Below are positions 33,479 through 42,837 of a stretch of DNA of 64,000 bases, piece after piece (positions within the stretch are counted from its first letter, which is position 1; each line of letters opens with the position of its first letter). The notes below the pieces were generated by a model. The model searched no databases, was not told where the DNA came from, and worked only from the letters and a program-made list of their open reading frames with translations. The stretch is from assembly GCF_021155765.1 (NCBI RefSeq), contig NC_060106.1, positions 3,417,501 through 3,481,500 of the forward strand, given 5' to 3'. The position numbers and the translations under genes are program-made. Origin of the DNA: Diprion similis (Eukaryota; Arthropoda; Insecta; Hymenoptera; Diprionidae).

Positions 33479-36226
33479 TCAAAAAATATGAATTAATGGC
33501 TTATGATCTGTCTCTAATTCAAAATGTCTGCCATAAAGAAACTGATGAAATGTTTTAACTGCAAAAACTATTGCCAAAGCCTCTCGGTCAATCTGTGAGT
33601 AATTCCTTTCAGCTTTAGTTAACATTCGCGAAGCAAAAGCTATGGGTTTGATTTCATCGTTATCAAACACATGCGCTAACACCGCCCCAATTCCAGTTGG
33701 TGAAGCATCACACGTTAATTTAACTTTTAAATTTGTATCAAAATGAACTAAGACGTTATGTGAAATTAAACATTTTTTTGCTTTGCTAAATGCATCATTA
33801 CGAGTTTTAGTCCATGACCATTGAACGTTTTTTTGTAATAGTTCATATAAAGGACTAACTATTTCAGAATAGTTTTTGATGAATTTAGCATAAAAATTAA
33901 TCACACCCAAGAAAGCTCTTAATTGTTTCTGATTTGATGGAACAGGAATTTCTAAAATTGCTTTAATTCGTCGTTCAGAAATGTGAATACCTTCCTTATT
34001 AATTACATATCCTAAAAATTGTACTTCAGTTTTAAATAATTCACATTTCTTTTTTTGTGCTGTTAATCCGCAGTCTCTAAGTCTATTTAATACCTCTTGT
34101 AATCGTTCATCATGAGTGTCACGTGTTTGACCCGCAATCAAAATGTCGTCGTAAAAACATACAACACCTTCAATTCCTTTCAAAATCTTTCCCATTTCCT
34201 CTTGAAATAACCCAGGAGCTGGAGAAACTCCAAAACATAATCTGTTATACGCAAATAACCCTCTATGGGTTGATATCACAACTAATTTTTTTGACTCATC
34301 GTCCAACTCAACCTGTTGGTACGCTCTTGATAGATCAATTTTTGAGAAAAATTGTCCTTCTTTAATTCTAACAAGTAAATCCTGAACACGCGGAATCGGG
34401 TGTTTGTTTTTTTTTAAATTTGGGTTCAGTGTTATTTTAAAATCACCACACAAGCGAATATCGCCGCTATCTTTCTTAACAATCGGAACAATAGGTGTTC
34501 CCCAATCACTGTCATCCACTGGAAATAAAATTTCATCTTTAACCAATCTATCAATCTCTTTGTCAACTCTAGGTAATAAAGCATATGGTATCGGTCTCGG
34601 TTTGCAAAATACCGGAGTCACGTTTTCTTTCAATTCAAGTTTAAATTTCTTTTTTGTATATCTCCCTAGCTTATCGGTAAATACATCGCTGTATTCATGC
34701 ATCACCTCGTCAATTGCAAATTTAGTATCTTGACAGTAATTGATTCCGTGGTCAGATTGTTCCCCAAAATTCAATTTAAACAAACCCAGATTCCGCACCC
34801 ATTCTCTACCTACGATTGGTGTACTGTTGCCCTTAAACACAAACATTTCAAAATTCTTAAAACTAATATTGTTATATTCTACATTAACTATTAACAAGCC
34901 CAATGGAACCATTATATCTCCCTGATATGACTTAAAGTAACGTTTTGTCGGTAACAAATTCAACCGTTTCAAAATTTCGGCCTCTGTATAAATTTTCTCT
35001 GAAATAGCTGAAATTGCAGAGCCCGTATCAACTTCAAAATTCAACATAACATTTTCAACCTTTAATTTTATTAAAATTGGCGCAGTTTTAGCTACGTTAC
35101 TCTCTACAATTTTTCCTTGATCATCATCATCTAAATGAAAAAGTGTTTCTAAATCGTCCTCAAAATCATGCGCTTCGTCAATAAAATTATGATTTTCCTT
35201 CTTTTTAAAATTTTCCTTGCCTTTAAAATTCGCAAAATTACCGTTATTCTTACAAGCTCTCCCTTTGCTCACATTACAGTTCTGATTACGATTGCTACTC
35301 TTATTGTGACACATTGTGGCTAAATGACCCTGTCTATTACATATGTTACAACGAAACCTTTTGTATCTACAGTCCTTTGTCTGGTGATTCCGTCTCCCAC
35401 AGCACGAACAAGTTGTTGACAAATCCGAACCGTTGCGTCCTTGGTTCCATGTTTTTGATTTCGGGTACGTCCTGATGTTGTGAAAAGGCTGACCTTTATC
35501 CGATGTCGAACCACCTATCTGGACAACATCTATTGCCGCCGATTCGAGCGCTGTTGCCAACTCAACTGCCCGCTGATATGTTAGGCCAGCTTCACCTAAC
35601 AATCGTTTTTTAATGGCAGCACTTTTTAGTCCCCATACAAACTGGTCACGCAAACTGGACTCAAGATTGTCTCCAAACTCGCACAAGATTGAAATTTGCT
35701 TTAAATTCGCTAAGTATTGTTTAATACTCTGATTGTCCTCTTGACGGCACTCTTTGAATTTGTAACGAACTGTTATTACACTTTGTGCTGGCTGTAGGTG
35801 TCCTTTCAACACTGTACGCAATTCGCTTAATGTCTTTCCGGACGGTAAAACCGGCGCGCACAAATTTCGTAATAATGAATAAGCCTGTGTACCGATTAAT
35901 GTTAAAAATAGCGACTTTTGCTTCACTTCTATTACATTATTAATTATAACAAATTGTTCAAAACGTTCGATCCATAGCTCGAAGTCTTCTTTCATGTCAA
36001 ATTCTTTCAACTGACCAATTTGACCCATGGTCGTGGACGCCATATTTTGCCTCAATTCCGACAAATACACTGTAGCTTCACGTAATTGCGCCCTTGTATT
36101 AGTAATAGTCGCACTTTCCTCTACCATTCGTTGATGCTCACGTGCAATTTGTGATCGCTGCTGTTCCAATTGTCTTTTTTGTTCCTCAATTTCAGCCAAC
36201 TGTTGCCGTATCGCTGCTTCCGTCAT
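33479..36226 (-). CDS. Gypsy gag-pol polyprotein (gag, protease, RT, RNase H)
   Basis: 915 codons in one frame. Residues 1-75 are a Gln/Glu-rich coiled coil; a retrotransposon gag region follows, then two Cys-rich knuckles (CSCCGRRNHQTKDC; CNICNRQGHLATMC). The aspartic protease has FEVDTGSAISA; the reverse transcriptase has FSKIDLSRAYQQVELD and the catalytic FYDDILIAG; RNase H begins KVKLTCDASPTGIGAVLAHV. Gag and pol are thus fused with no frameshift between them, as in some Gypsy lineages. The frame ends just after HKPLIHIF at the break before integrase. Catalytic residues for protease and RT are present. Confidence 0.93.
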   Translation of the reverse strand: MTEAAIRQQLAEIEEQKRQLEQQRSQIAREHQRMVEESATITNTRAQLREATVYLSELRQNMASTTMGQIGQLKEFDMKEDFELWIERFEQFVIINNVIEVKQKSLFLTLIGTQAYSLLRNLCAPVLPSGKTLSELRTVLKGHLQPAQSVITVRYKFKECRQEDNQSIKQYLANLKQISILCEFGDNLESSLRDQFVWGLKSAAIKKRLLGEAGLTYQRAVELATALESAAIDVVQIGGSTSDKGQPFHNIRTYPKSKTWNQGRNGSDLSTTCSCCGRRNHQTKDCRYKRFRCNICNRQGHLATMCHNKSSNRNQNCNVSKGRACKNNGNFANFKGKENFKKKENHNFIDEAHDFEDDLETLFHLDDDDQGKIVESNVAKTAPILIKLKVENVMLNFEVDTGSAISAISEKIYTEAEILKRLNLLPTKRYFKSYQGDIMVPLGLLIVNVEYNNISFKNFEMFVFKGNSTPIVGREWVRNLGLFKLNFGEQSDHGINYCQDTKFAIDEVMHEYSDVFTDKLGRYTKKKFKLELKENVTPVFCKPRPIPYALLPRVDKEIDRLVKDEILFPVDDSDWGTPIVPIVKKDSGDIRLCGDFKITLNPNLKKNKHPIPRVQDLLVRIKEGQFFSKIDLSRAYQQVELDDESKKLVVISTHRGLFAYNRLCFGVSPAPGLFQEEMGKILKGIEGVVCFYDDILIAGQTRDTHDERLQEVLNRLRDCGLTAQKKKCELFKTEVQFLGYVINKEGIHISERRIKAILEIPVPSNQKQLRAFLGVINFYAKFIKNYSEIVSPLYELLQKNVQWSWTKTRNDAFSKAKKCLISHNVLVHFDTNLKVKLTCDASPTGIGAVLAHVFDNDEIKPIAFASRMLTKAERNYSQIDREALAIVFAVKTFHQFLYGRHFELETDHKPLIHIF

Positions 36227-36296
36227 TATTGCACGTTTATTCTTGACTCCGTAATTCGCGAATTAGTCCTTTAATTACTCTTTCAATTATTATTCA

Positions 36297-36314
36297 AGTT
36301 TACCCTCGTCGCCA
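36297..36314 (-). promoter_or_regulatory. Primer-binding site of the Gypsy element
   Basis: TGGCGACGAGGGTAAAC on the minus strand, two bases after the 5' LTR. It starts TGGCGAC like tRNA-Arg-primed Gypsy/412-type elements, but the exact tRNA is not certain. Confidence 0.65.
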
Positions 36315-36316
36315 TT

Positions 36317-36552
36317 TGTGGTGTCCGTGCGTCGTTAGTCAATAAATTACACAGATTAATTGTTGCATATTACTAGATATATATTTATTATAAGAACTGA
36401 CGAGGAACACGTGTGTCTTTTACAACGATCACATGGGGAGGCATTGGAGGCAGGAAGTGTATCCGTCAGGTACGCTAAACACAAGTGGCGCTATACAAAG
36501 CGAACTAGCCCCGTTTGCTTAGTCGGTAACATCGATAATGTAGTACACTACA
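36317..36552 (-). repeat. Gypsy 5' LTR
   Basis: 236 bp, same sequence as 31,500-31,735 by eye. It would carry promoter and polyadenylation signals for the leftward transcript. Followed by the duplicated ATATG. Confidence 0.96.
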
Positions 36553-36697
36553 ATATGCAGCCGTGTTTATCCGATGTCTCCAACTGGCCTGTTGCTCCCC
36601 TTGAAGACGTTGGAGTGGAGGAGTGAGCGCGTCCCCTCTAGCGGAAGTCACCACCTGCTGTGTCGCGACAGCGCCCGAGCTGGGAGAGGAGTAACTC

Positions 36698-38035
36698 TTA
36701 CCCCGAAAAATCTGTAATGACCTGACGTGCAGCATCCACTTCAATCAGATTATCGAATTCAGCGTACACCAGGCAATTCACAGTCTCTTTGAGGGCTTCG
36801 TCAAAGCGCACTTCGACCCTGAGAGTTCCGTGTTTGATGAGCGTCCAGTGAGACGGACAGTTGGCGAAGAGATCGGGAGTTAGATCAAACGCCATTAGAC
36901 AATTTCCTTTGGCGAACTGTTGTCGATTGATACCATTTCCGTCGTTCAGAAAATGAATCCCCGTACCGGAGAAGAGGGTGTGATAGGCGTCCACGTAGAG
37001 ATCGTCTTTGCCAAAGTTCATCTGTAGCGGTTTCGATGGAACTTGCACTCCGTCGACGTACAGCGAGAGGAAATTCAGAGAGTAGTTTTGAAAATTGAAT
37101 GGATTGCGTTGTCTGTCTCCGTTGTAGGCTTTATTACTGACAAAACCGATTATCACTCGTTTCGGTAGCTGACCGAGTATCACATTGTCCAGCGTTTCTG
37201 CTTGTACTCCTGCATGTATGGTGAAGGATTTCACCTCGACTCTGGTCACGGGGTATTTTGCTGTACCTTTGGCTAGTGTCCGTGCATGCGCCAACAAGAT
37301 TCCGGGGCTGATCTTCACCCGACGAACGAGCAGCGAAGTTTCCAGGATGTGTAGCTTGTGGCGATTTTCGGCTTCCATGATGCAAAAGCTATCTCTCGAT
37401 CTCACGAGGCGAAGACGCAGTTCCACACCGTTGAGTAAAAATTTGTCTTAATTGAATACGTCGCAGTGTAGATGACCAATGAGATCAACGGTACGGGCAT
37501 TGCTCATGATCCGTTTGCGTTCGATGAATCCGCGATCCGCACCGGCAGCGTCGGCGTCGTATACATCTGATACTCCTTCCTCGCTGTCGTACCATAGTGC
37601 CGATGAAAGATGAGATTTCTTGGCGTGAGGTGCGTAATTCAGTGGGGTCTCTATGTACGCTCGATAGGCATAAGAGTTGTTGGCTGGGGAGACTAGTTTT
37701 TGGTTGAAGAATATATCGACTTGATTGAACATTGAGTGGAGCAGATTATTTACCGGAGTGGCGTGCGGAGCGGGTGCGTTGCCTTCGCCTGCTGGGGTGA
37801 CCGGAGCCGATGGCTGTAACTTCACTCGTACGCTAAGCATAGTGTGTGCCAAGTCGATGTACTCATCGCTGTTTCCAGGAACAACAAATTCAATCGGGGA
37901 ATCATCGGTTAGAGATGATACGGGCTTGTAGTGTACCCATTGACCAGCCTCAATAGACGTCTGCGTTGGTGGTAGAGAAAATAATTCCAGTTCCGACTTC
38001 ATACACTCACCCGAATGCGCGTGCACGAAGGCCAT
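36698..38035 (-). pseudogene. MCP: Polinton major capsid protein (double jelly roll), one in-frame stop
   Basis: One continuous frame of 445 codons, divided by a single TAA at 37,448-37,450. The first half has FVVPGNSDEYIDLAHTMLSV, NNLLHSMFNQVDIFFNQKLV and SYAYRAYIETPLNYAPHAKK; the second half has LLVRRVKISPGILLAHARTL, VEVKSFTIHAGVQAETLDNV and YVDGVQVPSKPLQ, all characteristic of the Polinton/adintovirus capsid protein, which trimerises to form icosahedral capsids. Length is near the family norm (~450-500). The nonsense codon lies at the junction of the two jelly-roll domains with no indel, so the break is a point change. Next to penton and the basic protein gene, as usual. Its end is ~145 bases from the Gypsy insertion. 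Confidence 0.93.
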
Positions 38036-38072
38036 TGCTGATGTTTACGTTGTAGGCGTGCGGCGCGTGGAT

Positions 38073-38615
38073 TTACCGGGGTCCAAATATGTCTGTAAGG
38101 GCCCGTTTTTTACAACACTTTTTCCGTTTTGTTTTCTTGGTGGTTTCGGCCTGCTTGGGTGTCTTTGCCGTTGTTTTCTTCTTCGACCTTCTCCGTCTAA
38201 TTTTTCCCGTTGTACCAGCTGTTCGTCGCGCGTCGACAAGACTGTTCACGCGGGTGATGTTTGACTGACGCGCTAATCCTACGGCACGCCTTTTATAACC
38301 GGACCCCTTCATGAGTTTATCAATCTTTTCTTCAGCAGCTCTCTTCAAATTATGTCCCGATTCTGCGATTCGCCTCTTGACTGACTGTTTGAACGGTGTG
38401 TCGTTGTTTATATCAGACATAACGTTCATCCCTGCACGCAGTGCCTCTTTTCCGACCGCTCTGGCACCACTGGTCAGCAACGGAAATATTCGACGAAACA
38501 GGCCTCCCAAGAAGCTCCCGATTCCGTGTCCTCGCTGATGTGGTGCACCTCGGTAAACCGTTTCTATGCCTCCACCGCCAAGTTGAGCTTCGTAATGATG
38601 CGCGTAATGGGTCAT
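38073..38615 (-). CDS. Basic virion-type protein of Polinton
   Basis: 180 aa, starting MTHYAHHYEAQLGGGG, with GSFLGGLFRRIFPLLTSGAR (a hydrophobic/amphipathic segment reminiscent of membrane-active virion peptides), a KGSGYKRRA motif near residue 105 and a very Lys/Arg-rich C-terminal third (RRRRSKKKTTAKTPK). A gene of this type regularly sits between major capsid and penton in Polintons. The glycine-rich N-terminus and basic tail suggest a DNA-binding or core/entry component like small adenovirus virion proteins; this is inference. It is open from start to stop with 37 bases to the capsid gene and no break seen. Confidence 0.6.
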   Translation of the reverse strand: MTHYAHHYEAQLGGGGIETVYRGAPHQRGHGIGSFLGGLFRRIFPLLTSGARAVGKEALRAGMNVMSDINNDTPFKQSVKRRIAESGHNLKRAAEEKIDKLMKGSGYKRRAVGLARQSNITRVNSLVDARRTAGTTGKIRRRRSKKKTTAKTPKQAETTKKTKRKKCCKKRALTDIFGPR

Positions 38616-38692
38616 GTTGTACCTGGTGTTCTTTCTCTTTTTATTTTTGCCGCGTAACTCCTTACCCCCCGTTTTAACGTGATTTCATCCAA

Positions 38693-39301
38693 TTACTGAA
38701 CTCGTCTGAAGTGCAGCGTAACCGTCAAAGTCCCGCGCGCGAATGGCGCTGGTCTTCCGAATTGATCTCTTATATCGATTTCGATGGTATGAAAGTTGGT
38801 CAGCATCAGTGGCACGTAGTACAGCGGTGATAAGGTTTTTATCTCTGATTCGCCTCGTGAGGTGCTGTCTTTACCACATGTTTGAATGACTCGTAACAGC
38901 GGTGCGTAAACGTCTCCAACGATGCGTGGTTCCACTAGGTCGCAATAAATAAACATCTGACAGCCAGGGATCTTTGATGATTTGTTGGTTTCGGATACCT
39001 TGCACTCCGATGTCACAACTACACCATCTTCAGCTGAACCGCAATACGTTACGCAGGGAGCCGTTTCATCTTTCGGTGGAACGTACCCTGGCGGGTGTTC
39101 AAACGTAAGCGGATAGTGGATCTCGGCCAGCCCGACTTCCCATTCACCCGTTAATTGGATCTGACGCGGTAACTGTGTAATGTAACAGCACGTCCGATTC
39201 TCCGGAAAAAACTGCATCGAGCTGTTGCTCGGTAAAGTTAGGTAAAACTGATCCCGGGCCATTTTCGTTTCCTTTGCTGCACGAGATCGACGATGAACCA
39301 A
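38693..39301 (-). CDS. mCP: Polinton minor capsid (penton-like) protein
   Basis: 202 codons; the likely true start is the second Met (MARDQFYLTLPSNSSMQFFP, 39,262), since the 13 residues before it look unrelated. The FYLTLPSNSSMxxFPxN opening, TGEWEVGLAEIHYPLTFE and a beta-strand-rich body (MFIYCDLVEPRIVGD; TFTVTL-like end, here GTLTVTLHFRRVQ) match the single-jelly-roll minor capsid protein of Polintons, expected to form the capsid vertices. The frame is intact. It lies between integrase (44 bases upstream of its extended start) and the basic protein gene. Confidence 0.82.
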   Translation of the reverse strand: MVHRRSRAAKETKMARDQFYLTLPSNSSMQFFPENRTCCYITQLPRQIQLTGEWEVGLAEIHYPLTFEHPPGYVPPKDETAPCVTYCGSAEDGVVVTSECKVSETNKSSKIPGCQMFIYCDLVEPRIVGDVYAPLLRVIQTCGKDSTSRGESEIKTLSPLYYVPLMLTNFHTIEIDIRDQFGRPAPFARGTLTVTLHFRRVQ

Positions 39302-39344
39302 CAGAGACTGAGAGTTATACCGCGGTAGTGCGCAATTTTATCAA

Positions 39345-40286
39345 CTACGTGTTTTTCCCCTCCACGTGCTGAAGTTCAGGCTCGTAGAACAAACCGTCGA
39401 TCACCTCACCGTTGAGACCTTCCAAGACGTATACTATCGGCGAACGCGCAAGCACTCGCCGGATCTTGAATAATTCTTCGCTCCAGTTTGCCACGTAGCC
39501 TTTCTCGAACGTACCCTTGGTTTTACTAATTCGTACCAAGTCATTCTCGCCGAACCTCGGCTTGCCGTTTGGACGGGGTGGATAACGCTTTTGCATGTGG
39601 GCACGTGCCTTTGCAGCGTTACGGAGCGTCACTTCCGACGGTGCCATTCCAATGCTCGAGTGAACCGTGTTGTTGTAGGCTTGCACGACTTGCGGCAAAA
39701 CATCAACGTAGCGTCGCGTCTTTTTGTGCGTAAAGTAGCGCCACAGAAGTTCCTTGAGCGTACGATTGAATCGCTCCACGATAGCTGCTTTGATGTCAGG
39801 ATTACGTGTAACACGATATCGTATTTCATTGTCGCAAAGTATCTTCTGAAAAGCGCTCCCGACAAATTCTTTACCCTTGTCCGTTTGCAGCAGGTCGGGT
39901 CTGCGCGGCGTAGTGCGTAACACTTGTTCAAAACCTTCAGCAACGGTTGCGGCTGTCTTTCGTTTTAGCGGGACCACCCATGCGTACTTGCTCAATACGT
40001 CGATGAGCACCAGGAGATAACGGAAACCATTGTTGCGACCTTTCATGGAACTCAGATCAGCCAGATCAGCTTCCCACACGTCGTCTATGTTGGAAACGCT
40101 GTACCTTGCTCTCGGAAATTTTCTGTGCACGGGTTTGTGTAACGTGTAGGCATCCTGTGCCGCCAGCCATTTTCTCACCGATTCGCGAGAGTTGATTTTG
40201 CGCGCAAGGCGTTCCAGAATTCGTGCCCCAGCGTAACCGGCGGTATGCGAGGGATCGTAATACGCTTCTTCAAGCAGAGTCGTCAC
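39345..40286 (-). CDS. INT: Retroviral-type integrase of Polinton
   Basis: 313 aa. The DDE core is complete: Asp74 in WEADLADL, Asp136 in LLQTDKGKEF and Glu171 in AAIVERFNRTLK, 34 residues between the last two. The N-terminal ~50 residues (GYAGARILERLARK) form the helical part and the C-terminus (FGENDLVRISKTKGTFEKGY to VYVLEGLNGEVIDGLFYE) an SH3/chromo-like fold. It inserts the linear element, making the 6-bp duplication seen at the ends. The frame is intact. Its start overlaps the end of the upstream gene by 17 bases, typical of the compact leftward block. Confidence 0.95.
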   Translation of the reverse strand: MTTLLEEAYYDPSHTAGYAGARILERLARKINSRESVRKWLAAQDAYTLHKPVHRKFPRARYSVSNIDDVWEADLADLSSMKGRNNGFRYLLVLIDVLSKYAWVVPLKRKTAATVAEGFEQVLRTTPRRPDLLQTDKGKEFVGSAFQKILCDNEIRYRVTRNPDIKAAIVERFNRTLKELLWRYFTHKKTRRYVDVLPQVVQAYNNTVHSSIGMAPSEVTLRNAAKARAHMQKRYPPRPNGKPRFGENDLVRISKTKGTFEKGYVANWSEELFKIRRVLARSPIVYVLEGLNGEVIDGLFYEPELQHVEGKNT

Positions 40287-41145
40287 TTTTCTTCTTCAGC
40301 TGAAGTGTTTTCCAAATCGATTTTGTCCCGGTGGCGCGTTTGCGTAAGGCGTATCCTACGTCGTGAGATCGGCTGGGCACGGGCGTAACGTTTGCTCCGC
40401 TTCGCCGCTTCGCTGGCGAGCTACCGGTGCGTGTCAACGGTTGTTGCGGAGTGCCCTTCGATAGACCCAGCGCATCGAATGTGCGTATGTCTGTCCAAAG
40501 CGTATCGTTCCCCACGTATTCTCGGGGCACGTTGAGCGTGTGAAGAAACCGTGCAAACTGACCAGCCCCTGCGGGAGTAAAAGTCTTCCTGGAGCGCATG
40601 GTATGATTGACCAGGTCGACGATGTTTGTCCCGGGAACTGTAACGCCGTCTATCGTGACGGTTCCTGTGGCATCCCAGGTAAATCGCTCCGGTACGCCAC
40701 CGAGATCACGCATCAGCATTTCGGCCTTTGTGCGGTACTTTTTCGGTACTGCTGACACGACTTTCTTTGACTGTGTTTAAACATTCTCAGGGCTCGCAGC
40801 TGTACCGGGTGATACCACTGATTCTTCGGCTGCGTTCCCGTCTTCCTCCTCCTCATCCTCCTCCTTCTCCTCGAGAACATCTAATTTCATGGGCTTGCGT
40901 GCGTCGTTGGCAAAAAACGAATATCGTTGAAGTACCTGCTGATATAGTTTCCACTTTTCTGCATCGTCTTTCGACGGCTGGTTCAAGATGTCCTTCATCT
41001 CGCTGTCGAGCCTTGAAGCGGGATCAGTGCGAGTGGTAGATGTATTTCCAGGCGAAAGCGTAGCGGCTATACTCTCGCTGACACGTTGTTGAAATCTCTC
41101 CATACTTTCCATCGGAATTAAAACCATCTTCTTTGTACGCTCCAT
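40270..41145 (-). pseudogene. Conserved Polinton protein of unknown function, one in-frame stop
   Basis: A single frame of 291 codons interrupted only by TAA at 40,777-40,779. First part: MERTKKMVLIPMESMERFQQ, KWKLYQQVLQRYSFF, an acidic stretch (EEKEEDEEEEDG). Second part: PKKYRTKAEMLMRDL, GTVTIDGVTVPGTNIVDLVN, GQFARFLHTLNVPREYVGND and a basic tail. The MVLIP start, the QVLQRY block and the IDG/GxNIxDLxN block recur in animal Polintons and related elements, but the function is not known to me. The break comes after the acidic linker, so the two halves may be separate domains. Sits between the small basic protein and integrase. Confidence 0.75.
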
Positions 41146-41149
41146 CTTG

Positions 41150-41521
41150 TTACTTGGAGAAGAGACTGGAGGCTAGAGTACCGAGTATCGGTGCGAGTAA
41201 GAGGGTGAGGACACCGTTCCCACGTTGAACAAGAAATCGCTTTTTCGACTTCCAGGTACCTTGGTTGCTGGCCAATCTTCGTAATGTCCGTTTATGACGC
41301 CCCAGACAATTTTTCTGCGCTCTGGACAGGGCTACGTTACCCTCCAAGGTGTTCAATGCACACTCACAAATGGTCTTCACCAACGAATCATCTGCTGTGC
41401 GTAGCAATGCTGATCTCTGCGTCGGGTTCAATTTCTGCAAGGCGTGAAGCGCTGCGGTGTTTGCTTCGGTGAAACCAGCACGAGCTCTGCGTCCGGGCGC
41501 GGTACGGCGTATTCGAGGCAT
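41150..41521 (-). CDS. Small basic Polinton protein
   Basis: About 123 aa from MPRIRRTAPGRRARAGFTEA; this Met (41,521) is preferred over an upstream in-frame one because it overlaps the ATPase stop by one base (TGATG). Features: LNPTQRSALLRTADDSLVKT, ICECALNTLEGNVALS, then a basic segment (GRHKRTLRRLASNQG; KSKKRFLVQRGNG) and a hydrophobic C-terminus (VLTLLLAPILGTLASSLFSK). The ICECALNxLxGNV block is one I associate with arthropod Polintons. The hydrophobic end may be membrane-active. Function unknown; the gene is intact. Confidence 0.65.
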   Translation of the reverse strand: MPRIRRTAPGRRARAGFTEANTAALHALQKLNPTQRSALLRTADDSLVKTICECALNTLEGNVALSRAQKNCLGRHKRTLRRLASNQGTWKSKKRFLVQRGNGVLTLLLAPILGTLASSLFSK

Positions 41522-42195
41522 CACAACTGAACGACTGGAACACGATGCGCGTTGCTGACCTTTATATCCTTTCGCGGAACGTAGACATAGTGATTTTCGT
41601 CCGAAGGAAAGATATTTGACCGGAAACGGCAATTCTCTGGAGTGGATTGCTTGAGGTCGAAAAGTAGATATCCGTGCGGCGCTGCGGTAGCGTCGTGATA
41701 GGCCTCTTGAACAAACCTCGGATCCTCGGGATATACCTGCCTGGCGAGATGCTGAATCTGGGCGCGATCCCGTGGATTTTTAAAGAAGACAATGTAGTTT
41801 GCGTTGAGGGAAATATCTCGTTGACCGTGTCCCTTGTGAAACAGATTCTGCGTTATGTAGAAGACGCTGAGATTCTTATGATGGCAGACCTTGGTGAAAA
41901 GATCCACGACAACGTTGTTTGAAGCCTCTCGCATGAGATCGTCGATTATCAAGAGTTTCGGATTTTTATCGCCGTCGTAATCGGCGTGTTGGGGTAACCC
42001 TTCGCGGTACTCTATACCCTTATTCCCGACGTACAACGGTTGCCATTCGTCAAAGTACCATATCACGCGACTAAATTTTGTGTCGCACATCGACGAACCA
42101 TGACGCAGAAAATTCTTGACGAAATTCGATTTGCCGCATCCTGATGGACCGGCGATGATGGCCGAAAACGGATGCTTCCAGCGTGTGTCCGTCAT
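41521..42195 (-). CDS. ATP: Genome-packaging ATPase (FtsK/HerA, A32-like) of Polinton
   Basis: 224 aa. Walker A GPSGCGKS at residues 16-23, Walker B LLIIDDL at 81-87 and the YITQN sensor-like motif at 113-117 are all present; FxNPRDRAQIQHLARQVYPE and LLFDLKQSTPE follow as in the family. This enzyme pumps DNA into capsids in adintovirus/adenovirus-like and giant viruses. Length is normal (220-240 aa). The frame is intact. It overlaps the following small basic gene by one base (TGATG). Confidence 0.94.
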   Translation of the reverse strand: MTDTRWKHPFSAIIAGPSGCGKSNFVKNFLRHGSSMCDTKFSRVIWYFDEWQPLYVGNKGIEYREGLPQHADYDGDKNPKLLIIDDLMREASNNVVVDLFTKVCHHKNLSVFYITQNLFHKGHGQRDISLNANYIVFFKNPRDRAQIQHLARQVYPEDPRFVQEAYHDATAAPHGYLLFDLKQSTPENCRFRSNIFPSDENHYVYVPRKDIKVSNAHRVPVVQL

Positions 42196-42837
42196 CGATG
42201 AGCGGGATTATTGAGCGAAGTGAGAAGAAGAAGAAGAAGAATCCAGAGATGATGCGAGATCTATAAAAATTTAATCAGTTGAAGACACGTTCTTTTACTA
42301 TGCAAGCCTGTTCGCGGCGGCGGCGGTACCCCTTCGTGCGCTGACCATGAGCATATTCAAGCGCATGCGGACCGCGCAGGTACGAGCTTATCGGCGCAGT
42401 CATAAACGTACTAGCTGATCGAGCGTGAGACGCGTACGCCATGAGCTCACTCGTACGCGTGCGCGCTGTGATATCAGCTTGAAAGCAGCGCGCCCCGCCG
42501 CGGTAGAAGGGCTAGATTTTTTACGTGCAATCTGAGATTTTTGTTTTTTTTTTACAATTTTTCATGCTGGATTAGGACTTACGTGTGGTACTAACCTTTA
42601 TACAGCCGGGTGGGGCGCATACAAGCGGGTTTCTCCAAGGGTGTCCGGGCACAAGAGTCTCGCCGGTTCGAATAACAGCTGGATGGGGGTAAGAAGCCCT
42701 TCGGTGGTCTCTGTCTGTTTGTTTGTCTGTCGGTCGAGCGTGCGCGTGGCCTGTAAACTTCCGTCCGGGTGTTTGTACCGCAGGGGTGAGAAGACGGTAG
42801 CGGGAGCGTGAAACTGTTTTGGAGGCTGGGTTGATCA
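42196..42837. other. Intergenic segment between ATPase and polymerase
   Basis: Contains a GAAGAAGAAGAAGAA microsatellite next to the ATPase start (42,223-42,240) and a CpG-rich stretch at 42,360-42,500 with a GCGTACG...CGTACGC inverted repeat (42,430-42,456). No protein domain is apparent. It probably holds the promoter for the ATPase-to-protease block, but no clear motif is visible. Confidence 0.5.

Larger units (their letters stand above)
31500..36552 (-). mobile_element. Gypsy-type LTR retrotransposon inside the Polinton, TSD ATATG
   Basis: 5,053 bp, flanked by ATATG on both sides (31,495-31,499; 36,553-36,557). The two 236-bp LTRs are identical by eye, so the insertion is recent. On its own (minus) strand the order is 5' LTR, primer-binding site, gag-protease-RT-RNase H (36,226-33,479), integrase (33,421-31,793), polypurine tract, 3' LTR. 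Protease-RT-RNase H-integrase order and the HHCC zinc finger place it in Gypsy/Metaviridae. There is no envelope gene. A frameshift in an A run and a TGA between RNase H and integrase break pol. It disrupts no Polinton gene, sitting between the MDYV and major capsid genes. Confidence 0.96.

Noticed and set aside
42640-42680. tRNA-like B box (CGGTTCGAATA)
   Set aside because: No cloverleaf can be formed around it and no A box lies at a suitable distance.
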